A stretch of DNA of 64,000 nucleotides, taken from positions 113,217 through 177,216 of the forward strand of contig NZ_FMZX01000008.1 in assembly GCF_900101615.1 (NCBI RefSeq), written 5' to 3'. Origin of the DNA: Belnapia rosea. Its GTDB lineage: Bacteria; Pseudomonadota; Alphaproteobacteria; Acetobacterales; Acetobacteraceae. The notes beneath the pieces were generated by a model that saw nothing but the letters and a program-made list of their open reading frames with translations, made no database searches and was not told the origin of the DNA. The position numbers were made by a program, and so were the translations under genes. This document shows positions 42,886-51,830 of the stretch, piece by piece (within the stretch, counting starts at the first letter, position 1; every line of letters begins with the position of its first letter).

Positions 42886-45144
42886 ATGCCCGACACCGTC
42901 ATCGACGCCACTGCCGCCGACGCCGCCCGCTCGGATCCCGCGGCTGACGCCACCACGTCCTCACCACTGCGGGGGGCCGCAAACGAACTCGATGCCGCGA
43001 CCGCCCTGCCCACCGCCGACGCGCTGGACGCGGCGCTCGAGGGCCTGGCCGAGGCCGTAAAGGATGAGATCGGCCTCAGGCCGGACGAGTTCGAACCCGA
43101 TCCGCCGCCGCCGCCCACCCCGCCGCCCCCGCACCAGCCCATGTTGGCGAGGGCGCGCCTGGAGGATCCGGCCGAGGCAGTCGCCTACGCGATGCTGCGG
43201 CGCCTGCTGGCAGCCGACCCCGGGCTGCGCGACCGGGCCCGGGAGCCGGGCGCGGCCGTCGTGGTCGAGGTGCCGGACGCCGAGTGGGTGGCCCCCGTCG
43301 CCGAGACGTGGCGCATGCTGGTGCGCGGGACCGAGGAGATTCCGCTCGACGGCGACGACGACCAGGAGCGCCCCTACCGACGGATGACCAAGGTCGACCC
43401 GGCCTGGGCCGAGTTCCGGCGCGACGGCACCGGCCGCGGCCAGCGGCGCGACGACGGCAACGGCTCGGTGCGCACGATCCTCGCGGCCGGACGACCCCTT
43501 TACGGGTTCAGCCCCTCCCCCGCCCGCTTCCTTCCCTCCGACCTGCTGCGCGTGGCGACGGCGACCTTGGTGGTGGGCCCGCCCGACCCGGCCGCGCTCG
43601 CCGAGGCGGCCACCATGCTGACCGGCACGGAGCCGGTCACTTCCCACGTTCCCGCCGAGGCGGCGCGGCTGGTCGGCGTCGGGGACCTGTGGCTCGCGCG
43701 GCGGCCCGGCCAGGATGCGGACGCCTACCTCGAGCGCCTGGCGGAACTCGCCTCGCAGCGGCTCGTCGCCCGCCCGGTCACGCTCGGCGACCTGCACGGC
43801 ATGGATGAGGCCGTGCGCTGGGGCAAGGACGTCGCGCGCGACCTGGCGGACTACGGCAGCGGGTCGCTGACGTGGCGCGACGTAGACCGCGGCGCGGTGC
43901 TGGTCGGGCCGACGGGGATCGGCAAGACGACCTTCGCGCGGGCGCTCGCCGCGGACTGTGGCGTGCTGCTCGTGACCGGCTCGCTTGGCCAGTGGCAGGG
44001 CGCCAGGGACGGCCACCTCGGCACCACCCTGGGTGCCATGCGCGAGACCTTCGAGGCCGCGCGCAAGGCGGCGCCCTGCATCCTGCTCGTGGACGAGATC
44101 GACAGCTTCGGCGACCGCGCCTCCTTCCGGAGCCGTGACCGGGACTACTCGGTGCAGGTGGTCAACGCCTTCCTCGAGGAACTGGACGGCGCGACGGGCC
44201 GCGAGGGCGTCGTCGTCGTGGGCTGCTGCAACGACGCCAGCCGCCTCGACCCGGCCATTCTTCGGCCGGGGCGCCTCGAGCGCCTGATCCGGGTGCCGCT
44301 CCCCGACCAGACCGCGCTCGCGGCCATCCTGCGCCACCACCTCGGCGGCGACCTGCCCGGCGCAGACCTGTCGCAACTGGCGCTCGCCGGGCTCGGCTCG
44401 ACCGGCGCCGAGGCCGAGAGCTGGGTTCGAGGCATGCGGCGCCGCGCCCGGCGCGCTCGCCGCGAGCCGACGCTGGCTGACCTCGAGGCCGAGTTGCGCG
44501 GCCGCCGCCCGAACCCAGCCAAAGAATTCCTGCGGCGGACGGCCATCCACGAGGCGGGGCATGCGGTGGCGACCGCGCTCGGGCGACCCGGCGCCCTGGT
44601 CTCGGCGACGGTGCAGGCGTCGGGCGACCGGTTCGGGCAGGTGCTGTGGACGCCCCGGGACGGCGCCGACACCCCCTTCACGCGTGCGGCGCTGGCGGCC
44701 CTCCTGCGCGAGACCCTGGCGGGACGGGCCGCCGAGGAGGAGCTGCTGGGCGAGGCGTCTGCCGGGAGCGGCGGGGGCGAGGACAGCGACTTGGCCACGG
44801 CGACGCGCCTCGCCACGGCCGCGGTGACCGCGCTCGGCCTCGACCGGGGCGGCGGCGCCCTGGTCTGGCGCGGGCTGCCCGCGGCGGCCGACGTCCCCGG
44901 CCTGCTCGCCGCGCGGCCGGACGTCGCGCACCGCGTCGGCTCGATGCTGGACGCCGCCTACGCCGAGGCGCGGGCTCTGGTGCGCCGTCACCGGGTGGCG
45001 GTCCGGAGCCTCGCTGATCTTCTGGTGGCGCGTGAGACGGTCCCCGGCGCCGAAATCGAGTCCTTGGTCGCAGGGTGCCCGCCTGGTGCCTCGCCTCCGA
45101 CGCGGCCCGGTGCCGGTCGCCGTGGGCGGAGGGACCGCACGTGA
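42886..45144 (+). CDS. Soluble FtsH-like AAA+ ATPase with M41-type metalloprotease domain
   Basis: A 752-residue protein with GGGAGG upstream. Residues 1-110 are Ala/Asp/Pro-rich and not conserved; unlike FtsH there is no membrane helix. The AAA+ part has Walker A GPTGIGKTT (near 341), Walker B ILLVDEID (near 400) and the second region of homology DPAILRPGRLERL. The protease part has the zinc motif HEAGH (near 555) and a late acidic segment EDSDLATATRLA that supplies the third ligand. It would unfold and degrade proteins in the cytosol. Proteins of this build occur on plasmids and islands of alphaproteobacteria, often beside DUF6634. Its substrates are not known. Confidence 0.85.
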   Translation: MPDTVIDATAADAARSDPAADATTSSPLRGAANELDAATALPTADALDAALEGLAEAVKDEIGLRPDEFEPDPPPPPTPPPPHQPMLARARLEDPAEAVAYAMLRRLLAADPGLRDRAREPGAAVVVEVPDAEWVAPVAETWRMLVRGTEEIPLDGDDDQERPYRRMTKVDPAWAEFRRDGTGRGQRRDDGNGSVRTILAAGRPLYGFSPSPARFLPSDLLRVATATLVVGPPDPAALAEAATMLTGTEPVTSHVPAEAARLVGVGDLWLARRPGQDADAYLERLAELASQRLVARPVTLGDLHGMDEAVRWGKDVARDLADYGSGSLTWRDVDRGAVLVGPTGIGKTTFARALAADCGVLLVTGSLGQWQGARDGHLGTTLGAMRETFEAARKAAPCILLVDEIDSFGDRASFRSRDRDYSVQVVNAFLEELDGATGREGVVVVGCCNDASRLDPAILRPGRLERLIRVPLPDQTALAAILRHHLGGDLPGADLSQLALAGLGSTGAEAESWVRGMRRRARRARREPTLADLEAELRGRRPNPAKEFLRRTAIHEAGHAVATALGRPGALVSATVQASGDRFGQVLWTPRDGADTPFTRAALAALLRETLAGRAAEEELLGEASAGSGGGEDSDLATATRLATAAVTALGLDRGGGALVWRGLPAAADVPGLLAARPDVAHRVGSMLDAAYAEARALVRRHRVAVRSLADLLVARETVPGAEIESLVAGCPPGASPPTRPGAGRRGRRDRT

Positions 45145-45386
45145 CCGCCGGGGAAGCTCGGCGCCTGGCGGACGAGCGGAGGGCAACTCGGGGGCATGGT
45201 CCGCCACATACAAAGAAAAGGCATCCCTGGGGGAAATGTTGACAGAATAGATTTCCTGATCACTGTTCTTCCAAAGAACAATCTCCCCTCATTGCGGCAA
45301 CGTATTCGCCATTGACGTGGTCAAGACTTCGTTTTGTGCTAGGGCGTTGTGCTTCCAGTCCGACCAAACCGGGCGAGCGGGGACCA
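45145..45386. other. Intergenic region before the transposition genes
   Basis: This 242-base gap separates the FtsH-like gene from the tnsA-like gene. It holds an A/T-richer segment from 45225 on. TGTTGACAGAATAG at 45237 starts with TGTTGACA, which fits the TGT ends of Tn7-like elements, but equally contains a -35-like TTGACA. A 7-bp inverted repeat TGTTCTT-cca-AAGAACA lies at 45264-45280, and TTGAC-gtg-GTCAA at about 45314-45326. A promoter for the transposition operon must be here. No gene seen. Confidence 0.5.
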
Positions 45387-46193
45387 ATGATGACAGGTAT
45401 TCACGCCTCAAATCGGAAAGACTTGCCACCGTCACATGCCGCCGCCCCTCACGGGTCGCTCGCCCGTCGAGGCGTTGGGACTGTGGCCCCGGTGGTTGCC
45501 TTTGAGACGCTCGACACGCCGGACGGCGAGGTGACCTTCCGCCTTGAGCCGGTCCCGGCGGCCGAGCGTGCCCGTTGCGCGGCGGGCTCCGCAGGAGTCG
45601 TCAACGGCATCGTCGGCAGCCAGAAGAACGGCCGCCCAATGGCCTACCCCAACCGCCACCTCGGCAGGCTGATGGTGCTCCTCGAAGTGAACCCGGACGT
45701 CCTCTCCTACGAGACCTTTCCCGAGCGCGTCCTCTTCTCCCTGGGGGGCGAGGAGCGCCGCCACGTGCCCGCCCTAAGGGTCCGCCGCCGGAACGGGGGC
45801 ACCGCGGTGGTGGACGTCGAGTACGGGAATACACCACCCGAGGGCAGTTCGAAGACCCGGGTTCTCACCGCCATCTATGCGCTGCGCGGCTGGCGCTACC
45901 AGCGGATCTCGAAGGCGGTGGTTTCGGTAGAGCCGCGGCTGGGGAACGCGACCGAGATCCTGGCGCACGCGTACTTCACGCCGCCCCCGGCCACCGAGAG
46001 GGCGGTCGTCGGCGCCCTCACCAACCGGGGATGGCGCACCATACGCGAAATCGAGGCCGACCTGCCAGCCGAGCCGCACGCGCGGGCGACCGTGTTCGCC
46101 CTGGCGCTCCGCGGCGATGTCCGCGCCGACCTCTCGGCATGCGATCTCGCGGCGGTGCGGGTGCGGCTCGAGTCCTGGAATGTGGGCCGATGA
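45387..46193 (+). CDS. tnsA: TnsA-like protein, apparently without nuclease residues
   Basis: A 268-residue protein beginning at the double ATG at 45387 with GGGGA before it. The central part, LMVLLEVNPDVLSYETFPERV then RHVPALRVRRRNGGTAVVDVE, has the pattern of the TnsA N-terminal nuclease fold. In active enzymes one expects a Glu in the first helix, P-D-F in the place of P-A-L, and E-x-K where V-E-Y-G stands; here these acidic and Lys residues appear replaced. The C-terminal 80 residues form a winged helix, PATERAVVGALTNRGWRTIRE. TnsA normally cuts the 5' ends so that transposition is cut-and-paste. It overlaps tnsB by four bases. Confidence 0.75.
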   Translation: MMTGIHASNRKDLPPSHAAAPHGSLARRGVGTVAPVVAFETLDTPDGEVTFRLEPVPAAERARCAAGSAGVVNGIVGSQKNGRPMAYPNRHLGRLMVLLEVNPDVLSYETFPERVLFSLGGEERRHVPALRVRRRNGGTAVVDVEYGNTPPEGSSKTRVLTAIYALRGWRYQRISKAVVSVEPRLGNATEILAHAYFTPPPATERAVVGALTNRGWRTIREIEADLPAEPHARATVFALALRGDVRADLSACDLAAVRVRLESWNVGR

Positions 46194-48391
46194 TGTCGCT
46201 GGGGACGCTGAACCCCCATTTTCAGATGGAGGACAAGTGCATCGCCGTGATCAACGGCGTGCCGAGGCGTTTCCTGGGGCGCACCCGGGACAAGCATAGG
46301 CGGCTGCTCTTCGACGCCGACGATGGCACACGCCTCGACCTATCCGACATCGAGATGCTGGAGATGCAGCAGCGGGGCGACCTGCGCCTCCTGACGGCGA
46401 TCGAGGCGCTGGCGTACAGCAACGAGAGCAAGCGCATCCGGGTCACGCTGGACGTCTTCAACCAGCAGGACGAGGTCGAGCGGGCGAAGTACGAGGCGTA
46501 CTGCGCCGAGACCATGCGCAAGTCCGCCTACTGCCAAGGCTGGGAGGACGCAGGGCGCCCATCGCGGACCCCGCCGAAGATGGCAACGGTCCTCGCAAAG
46601 GTTGCCGAGGCGATCGGCGACAAGCACCCCCCCTCGCCGCGACACGCGCTGAGATGGGTTTCGGACTGGATAGAAGGCGGCTGCGTCCCCGACGCGGTCG
46701 TCCCCCAAATTCTGAACCGGGGAAACCGCACCGACCGACTTGAGCTGCAGCGCGAGTTACTGACCAAGATCGTGGAGGAAGAGTACCTGGTCGACACGCG
46801 GCCGAGCGGTGTCGCCGTGCATCGCGCGGTGAAAGCGACTTTTGCGGAGCACAACAAGCCCCTGCCCGAGGGCCAGAAGCTGAGGTGCCCCAGCCTCAAC
46901 GCGGTTTACGCCGAGATCAGGCGGATCGACGCCTACACCCTTGACTACTGCCGCGAGGGTCCCCGGGAGGCGAACCGCAGGAACCGCCCGGTCGCGTCAG
47001 GACCGGTCGCAGACAGGCATAACGACGTGTGGGAGATCGACCACACCAAGGTCAACGCCATCGCTGTCGACGAGGTGAGCAGGAAGCCGATCGGCAGACC
47101 GTGGGTCACGGTCATCCTCGACCGCGCGACCAGAATGTGCGTCGGGTTCTTCGTCACCTTCGCGCCCCCCGGCACTTGGGGCGTTATGGAGTGCTTGGCG
47201 ATGGCCCTCCTTCCGAAGGAAGACGCGCTCGCGCGGGTGAAGGGGCTCAGTGCCCCTTGGCCCTGCTTCGGGGGACCAAAAGTCATCGTCCCGGACCGCG
47301 GCAAGGAGTTCCGCTCCCTCACCTTCGTTGAAGCCGTCGCCCGCCTCGGCGCGCGTGTCGAATACGCCCCTGCCCTGAAGGCTTGGTACAAGGGGCGCAT
47401 CGAGCGCTTCATCCAGACGCTCTCGCGCCACGTCTTCGAGCGCGTCGAGGGCACCACCTTCGCCAACTGGTTCCTTCGAAACAAGGAGAGCATTCCGGAG
47501 AAGGTGGCTCGCACGACCCTCACCGAGCTGAACGAGCATGTCACCCGCTACATCGTCAACGTCTACCACCGCAGAAGTCACCGCAGCCTGGGGAGTTCAC
47601 CACTCCGCGCTTATGAGGAGAGCGTGGCACGCCATGGGATGCGGCCGCCGCTCGGACCCGACCAAGTCGCCGTGCTCACCTCCCCGCCCTCCTGGCGAAA
47701 GTTGCAGCGAACCGGCATCCGCTATGAGTTGGTTGATTACATTGACAAGGACGGCGTCTTGGCTGACTTGTCGGTCCATCCATTATGGCGCTTCGTCCAG
47801 TTTCGGCCGGACCGGCGGGACGTGAGCACAGGCCACTTCCTCGACCCACGTGACGGGGTCTGGAAGGTGGCCCGCGCTGCGGGACGATGGCGCGAGCGGT
47901 TGCGGGGCGTGTCGCTTGAGATGCACCTCCGCCTTCGCGCCATTCAGCGCGAGAACCCCGAGATCTTCGGTGACGACGAGGAGGGCTATGAGGCGGCTGC
48001 GGCCGAGTTCGACGCCCGCATCAAGAAGGGGATGGCCCAGAAGGGCCTGAAGAACCGCGAACGGGCGAAGGCCGCGTGGAAGAAGGCACGGCGGCGCCTG
48101 GAATCGGAGGAGCCAAGCTTCGATGAGGCGACCAGCGGACAAGACATCTCCGAGGGCATTTTCGGCGCGTCCGATGGCGAGACGCCACCGGAGGGCGGCC
48201 ATGTCAACGCCCCCGCTCCACTTGCCGATGCGGAGGTGCAGCCTGCACCAAAGCGGAAGCGCAAGAGTAAGCCCGCGCCGGAGCCGGTGGCCAAGGCTCC
48301 CGCGACCGAGGGCAATGACGCGGGCTCAAGCGACGAGGACGGCATCGACTTCGACGCGCTGGTCCGCGGCAAGATCCACAGGAACGAGTAG
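46190..48391 (+). CDS. tnsB: TnsB/TniA-type DDE transposase
   Basis: A 733-residue transposase of the Mu/Tn7 group. The ATG at 46190 forms ATGA with the tnsA stop; the longer open frame crosses tnsA and is not used. N-terminal helix-turn-helix units bind the ends. The DDE core is visible: first Asp in VWEIDHTKVNAIAVD (residue 284), second in VIVPDRGKEFRS (residue 369), Glu in KGRIERFIQTLSR (residue 405), a DD(35)E spacing. Then comes the Mu-type beta barrel (RFVQFRPDRRDVSTGHFLDP) and a Lys/Ala-rich tail that in TnsB contacts TnsC. The gene is complete. Confidence 0.93.
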   Translation: MMSLGTLNPHFQMEDKCIAVINGVPRRFLGRTRDKHRRLLFDADDGTRLDLSDIEMLEMQQRGDLRLLTAIEALAYSNESKRIRVTLDVFNQQDEVERAKYEAYCAETMRKSAYCQGWEDAGRPSRTPPKMATVLAKVAEAIGDKHPPSPRHALRWVSDWIEGGCVPDAVVPQILNRGNRTDRLELQRELLTKIVEEEYLVDTRPSGVAVHRAVKATFAEHNKPLPEGQKLRCPSLNAVYAEIRRIDAYTLDYCREGPREANRRNRPVASGPVADRHNDVWEIDHTKVNAIAVDEVSRKPIGRPWVTVILDRATRMCVGFFVTFAPPGTWGVMECLAMALLPKEDALARVKGLSAPWPCFGGPKVIVPDRGKEFRSLTFVEAVARLGARVEYAPALKAWYKGRIERFIQTLSRHVFERVEGTTFANWFLRNKESIPEKVARTTLTELNEHVTRYIVNVYHRRSHRSLGSSPLRAYEESVARHGMRPPLGPDQVAVLTSPPSWRKLQRTGIRYELVDYIDKDGVLADLSVHPLWRFVQFRPDRRDVSTGHFLDPRDGVWKVARAAGRWRERLRGVSLEMHLRLRAIQRENPEIFGDDEEGYEAAAAEFDARIKKGMAQKGLKNRERAKAAWKKARRRLESEEPSFDEATSGQDISEGIFGASDGETPPEGGHVNAPAPLADAEVQPAPKRKRKSKPAPEPVAKAPATEGNDAGSSDEDGIDFDALVRGKIHRNE

Positions 48392-48392
48392 G

Positions 48393-49316
48393 ATGGCCGA
48401 CGGACTGGAGAGGGCCCACAGCGACACGAGGCTCATCGTCAGCTCGGTCTTCTACGAGACCAAGCGCGCCAAGAAAGGATTCGAGCTGCTCGACATGCTG
48501 GTCGAGGAGGGACGGGAACGCAACTACGCGAAGGCGCTCGCCCTGCTCGGTCCTCCCCGCAGCGGGAAGACGTTCATCTTCGAGAACTGGGCGAAGCTAC
48601 GTCTTGGGGTTAACGGCACCAGCAACCTGAACCCCCGCCTGCCTTACATCGAGGTCGATCAGAACAGCAACCCGAACAAGATCGCCACCACGTCACTGGA
48701 CGTCCTCGGCGATCCAGATCCGGGTTACGGCAACGAGGCGGACAAGACCCGCCGTGTCATCAAGGAGTTGGAGCGCCGGGCGCCGCTCTTCACCGTCTTC
48801 GACGAGGTCCACAACCTCATCAATTCAGACACCAACAGGGTTATCGAGAGCGCGGGCAGGTGGGTGACGCGCGTCCTGAACGCGAACGTGTCACCGTTGC
48901 TCATCATCGGCGAGCCCCGTTCCATTCGGCTCTTCGGCAAGAACAACCGCCAGCTCGGCGGGAGGCTGCTGCTTTGCGAGGAGATCGAACCATACGACTG
49001 GGCAGACGAGGCCGACCGGCAGGAATTCCGCGAAGTGTTGCACGCGATCGATGTCGGTCTGGAAATGGCTGAGCGCGCGGGATTCAGTGACTTCGATAAG
49101 GCCCTGCGGATCTACGCGTTCTGCGGCGGGCTCGTCGGTCACGCGGCCAACCTCATCGCCACGGCCTTGGCGTTCGCGCGCATGCGCAAGCGGCCAGCAA
49201 TCACCCTGGAGCTCCTGGCCGAGTCCGCCGATGGCCAGCTTCTGGGAGAGGATCGGAGAGCGAATCCCTTCCGTGGCGAGGCACCCAAGGATCCCAGGCC
49301 CGCCAGGAGCGAATGA
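48393..49316 (+). CDS. tnsC: TnsC/TniB-type AAA+ ATPase
   Basis: A 307-residue regulator one base after the tnsB stop. Walker A is LGPPRSGKTFIF (near residue 54), Walker B is FTVFDEVHNL (near 130), and the sensor region is SPLLIIGEPRSIRLF. The N-terminus MADGLERAHSDTRLIVSSVFYE fits TniB proteins. It polymerises on DNA with ATP and connects TniQ at the target to the transposase. Its stop overlaps the tniQ start by four bases. Confidence 0.93.
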   Translation: MADGLERAHSDTRLIVSSVFYETKRAKKGFELLDMLVEEGRERNYAKALALLGPPRSGKTFIFENWAKLRLGVNGTSNLNPRLPYIEVDQNSNPNKIATTSLDVLGDPDPGYGNEADKTRRVIKELERRAPLFTVFDEVHNLINSDTNRVIESAGRWVTRVLNANVSPLLIIGEPRSIRLFGKNNRQLGGRLLLCEEIEPYDWADEADRQEFREVLHAIDVGLEMAERAGFSDFDKALRIYAFCGGLVGHAANLIATALAFARMRKRPAITLELLAESADGQLLGEDRRANPFRGEAPKDPRPARSE

Positions 49317-51715
49317 GCATGTCCTCGGATGCCGATGATGACGGGGGCGGCCGGGAGGCGCTCGCGCGTGAGCGCCGCCGGAGCAGGCGAGCGCGTCGCA
49401 GGCGACCTGCGGTTCCACGATCGGGGCGGGAAGTCGGTTACAGTCTGCTCCACCCGCAACCGCGGATTCCCGGCGAGAGCGTGGCCTCCCTGATCGTCAG
49501 GAACGCCGAAACCTACGGCTTCCGGGATCCCGCCCGTGTCCTGGGGCGGATCCGCATACCAGGCCAGACGCTGCAGACTATCGTGTCCGAGCCGCCGGAG
49601 CCCGAGTTCCGCGGCGCGCTCGCCACCCTGCTCGGCCTCGAACAGGAATTGCTGGACCGAATCTCCTACCCCACCGGGGATCCGACGCGCTTCCGGTTCA
49701 ACGGGCACCTGCTGCCGCGGGAGTTCTTCCTGCTCAGCCGCCGCCGCTACTGCCCCGATTGCCTGCGGGAGAACGCGTTCCACCGCATGGCTTGGGATCT
49801 GTCGCTCGTCACCGTGTGCCCGCGACACGCCGTACGCCTCATCGACGGCTGCCCCGCCTGCCACAAATCCCTCCGCTGGCAGGCTGGCTCCCTGACCCGC
49901 TGCCCGAGCCCCGCGTGCTGGGCAGACTTGCGGGCTGCTGCGGCGGAGCCGGTCAACAGTGACCGCATGGCCGGGGTCACGGCGACCCTCGACGCTCTCG
50001 CCGACATTCCGCCCCTGGGCGCCGGTCCGCCGGGCTTGTCTGGCGGCGAACTGGTCCGGCTTGCCTTCCAGCTCGGCGCTTTCTCCCGTGGGTTCGAGCG
50101 GGTGGGTCGTCCCATTGACCTGCTCGACCGGCACCCCGAGGCGATGCATCTGGTTCTTAACGAGGGCTGGGCCGCGCTGGCGGACTGGCCGAGAGGCTTC
50201 CACGCCCTGCTCGAGCGATTGCGGGGCCGCTCCGCCGGGCGGCGTGGCAGGTACGGTCTCAGGAAGGAGTTCGGCTACCTGACGCACTGGCTGTTCCGGT
50301 TCGGCTCGGAACCCTGGTGCAAGCCGGTGGCCGAGGCGTTCGCCGTCTACGCCGCCACCCAGATCGACTTCGCCACCACCGCAGCCGGACTGCGCCGCTA
50401 CGGCTCGCTGGAGGCGCTGCGCCACCGCCACATGACCATGTCCGAGGCCGCCCGCTTCCTGGAGGTCAGCCCGGAAACCATGGTCGAGCTCGCGGAGCGC
50501 AAGGGGCTGTACTTGGTGCGTCCGACCGGTCAGGGCGCGCCGTCCCTGGTTCGGGCGGACCTCGTGAAGGAACTGCACGAGGTCAAGACGGCAACCCTTT
50601 TGAAGCAGGAGGCAGAGAAGCTCCTCGGCATCGGGCGCCCGGCGTTGCGGGAGCTGGAGCGGGCGGGCCTGCTGCCGGTCGTGCCTCCCAAAGAACGCGT
50701 CATCCAACAGCGCATCTACCGCGTGGCCGACGTCGAAGCGCTCGTGGAGTCCCTGGAAGCCAAGATCCCGACCGTCAGGGTGCGCCGCAAGGGGGTGGCC
50801 CTCGTGGCCCTCGCAGACGCCGCCCAGCCCCACCGCTCGCTGGTGCAGGTGTGCCGAGCCGTGCTCGACGGCAGCCTGCGGCCTGTGGCGCTGCAGGCCA
50901 GGGCGAAGGGGCTGAAGCGCATCATGCTGGACCGCCGCGACATCCTCGCGTCACTTCCGGTGCCGCGCACGACCCTGTCGGTGGTGCAGGCGGCGCGCGA
51001 GTTGGGCGTCGCGGCCGAGACCGCCCGGCTCTGGGCCACGCGGGGCCTGCTGGCGACCGTGGTGCTAGGGACGCGGGAGGAGCGCGGACTGAGGGTGACG
51101 CGGGAGGCACTGGATGCCTTCCGGGCGGACTTCGCTATGGCGGCGGAGGTCGCGGCCATGACCGGCGTCGGCACCGGCCGGTGGGCCGCCGAGCGGCTTG
51201 CCTTCCTCGGGGTGCGGGCGGCATCGGGGCCGACCGTCGACGAAGGCGAGGCACACCTGTTCCGGCGCTCCGACCTCACGCCAGCCATCCTCGCCCGCAT
51301 GCGGCGGGATGTCACCGAGGGGACACCGAAGCCGTCGCCGCAGCAGGCGTTCGACATGGCCAATCGGGCGGGCCAGGCCGCGGCGCGGCTGCTCGGCGTG
51401 CCGCTCCGGCGGGCGTGGAACGGCTTTGCCGACGAGGGCGGCCGCGTCTACGTGCAGGTGATCACCGGGCGCAGGCCGCGCTTCAAGGCCAACTACGTCT
51501 TCCGGTTCAACCCGCCGATGCGCAAGCACCTGGAAGCCGCCCAACAAGGGTGGCTGGCTCTGGCGTTCTGCGACCAGGAGTTCTTCCTGCTTGTGCCTTG
51601 GCGGGTGGCCGAACCGGTGATCGGCCGCGCCGAAGGTGACCGGCACCACATCTACGTGCCGGTGGACGGAGAGGAGCGGGTTGGGGCGCTCGGCGAGTTC
51701 CTGCGGCCGCTGTAG
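49313..51715 (+). CDS. tniQ: TniQ/TnsD-type target-selection protein with four DNA-binding repeats
   Basis: An 800-residue protein. A basic leader precedes the TniQ domain, seen in LHPQPRIPGESVASLIVRNA and the zinc finger RRYCPDCLRENAFHRMAWDL then HAVRLIDGCPACHKSLRW and CPSPACW. The C-terminal half carries four MerR/excisionase-like helix-turn-helix units: EAARFLEVSPETMVELAERKG (near 378), EAEKLLGIGRPALRELERAG (near 434), QAARELGVAAETARLWATRG (near 560) and EVAAMTGVGTGRWAAERLAF (near 612). The length and DNA-binding repeats fit TnsD-like proteins that choose one chromosomal site. The natural target is unknown. Its start overlaps tnsC. Confidence 0.88.
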   Translation: MSMSSDADDDGGGREALARERRRSRRARRRRPAVPRSGREVGYSLLHPQPRIPGESVASLIVRNAETYGFRDPARVLGRIRIPGQTLQTIVSEPPEPEFRGALATLLGLEQELLDRISYPTGDPTRFRFNGHLLPREFFLLSRRRYCPDCLRENAFHRMAWDLSLVTVCPRHAVRLIDGCPACHKSLRWQAGSLTRCPSPACWADLRAAAAEPVNSDRMAGVTATLDALADIPPLGAGPPGLSGGELVRLAFQLGAFSRGFERVGRPIDLLDRHPEAMHLVLNEGWAALADWPRGFHALLERLRGRSAGRRGRYGLRKEFGYLTHWLFRFGSEPWCKPVAEAFAVYAATQIDFATTAAGLRRYGSLEALRHRHMTMSEAARFLEVSPETMVELAERKGLYLVRPTGQGAPSLVRADLVKELHEVKTATLLKQEAEKLLGIGRPALRELERAGLLPVVPPKERVIQQRIYRVADVEALVESLEAKIPTVRVRRKGVALVALADAAQPHRSLVQVCRAVLDGSLRPVALQARAKGLKRIMLDRRDILASLPVPRTTLSVVQAARELGVAAETARLWATRGLLATVVLGTREERGLRVTREALDAFRADFAMAAEVAAMTGVGTGRWAAERLAFLGVRAASGPTVDEGEAHLFRRSDLTPAILARMRRDVTEGTPKPSPQQAFDMANRAGQAAARLLGVPLRRAWNGFADEGGRVYVQVITGRRPRFKANYVFRFNPPMRKHLEAAQQGWLALAFCDQEFFLLVPWRVAEPVIGRAEGDRHHIYVPVDGEERVGALGEFLRPL

Positions 51716-51738
51716 GCGACGTCCTGCACGGCGTGCGC

Positions 51739-51750
51739 GATCAAAGTGGG
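51739..51750 (+). repeat. Direct repeat GATCAAAGTGGG, left copy
   Basis: The identical 12 bases occur at 61453-61464, so the two copies bracket the two-gene helicase module. The bases on either side differ. It lies between the tniQ stop and the start of the 1435-aa gene. Confidence 0.7.
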
Positions 51751-51830
51751 TTAGGGCAAAAAAAGTCATATGCTCGGCGTGAGTCACGCCTTGTGCTTCC
51801 GCCTCCGGGTTGAGAAACTCGTCATGGGGG

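Noticed and set aside
45237..45250. TGTTGACAGAATAG as the end of the Tn7-like element
   Set aside because: The right sequence class, but no matching inverted copy was found to the right and the same bases can serve as a -35 element. Left as a possibility only.
45387..51715. CRISPR-associated transposon
   Set aside because: The tns/tniQ set would fit, but no Cas gene or CRISPR repeat can be found in the window, and TniQ is long like TnsD.
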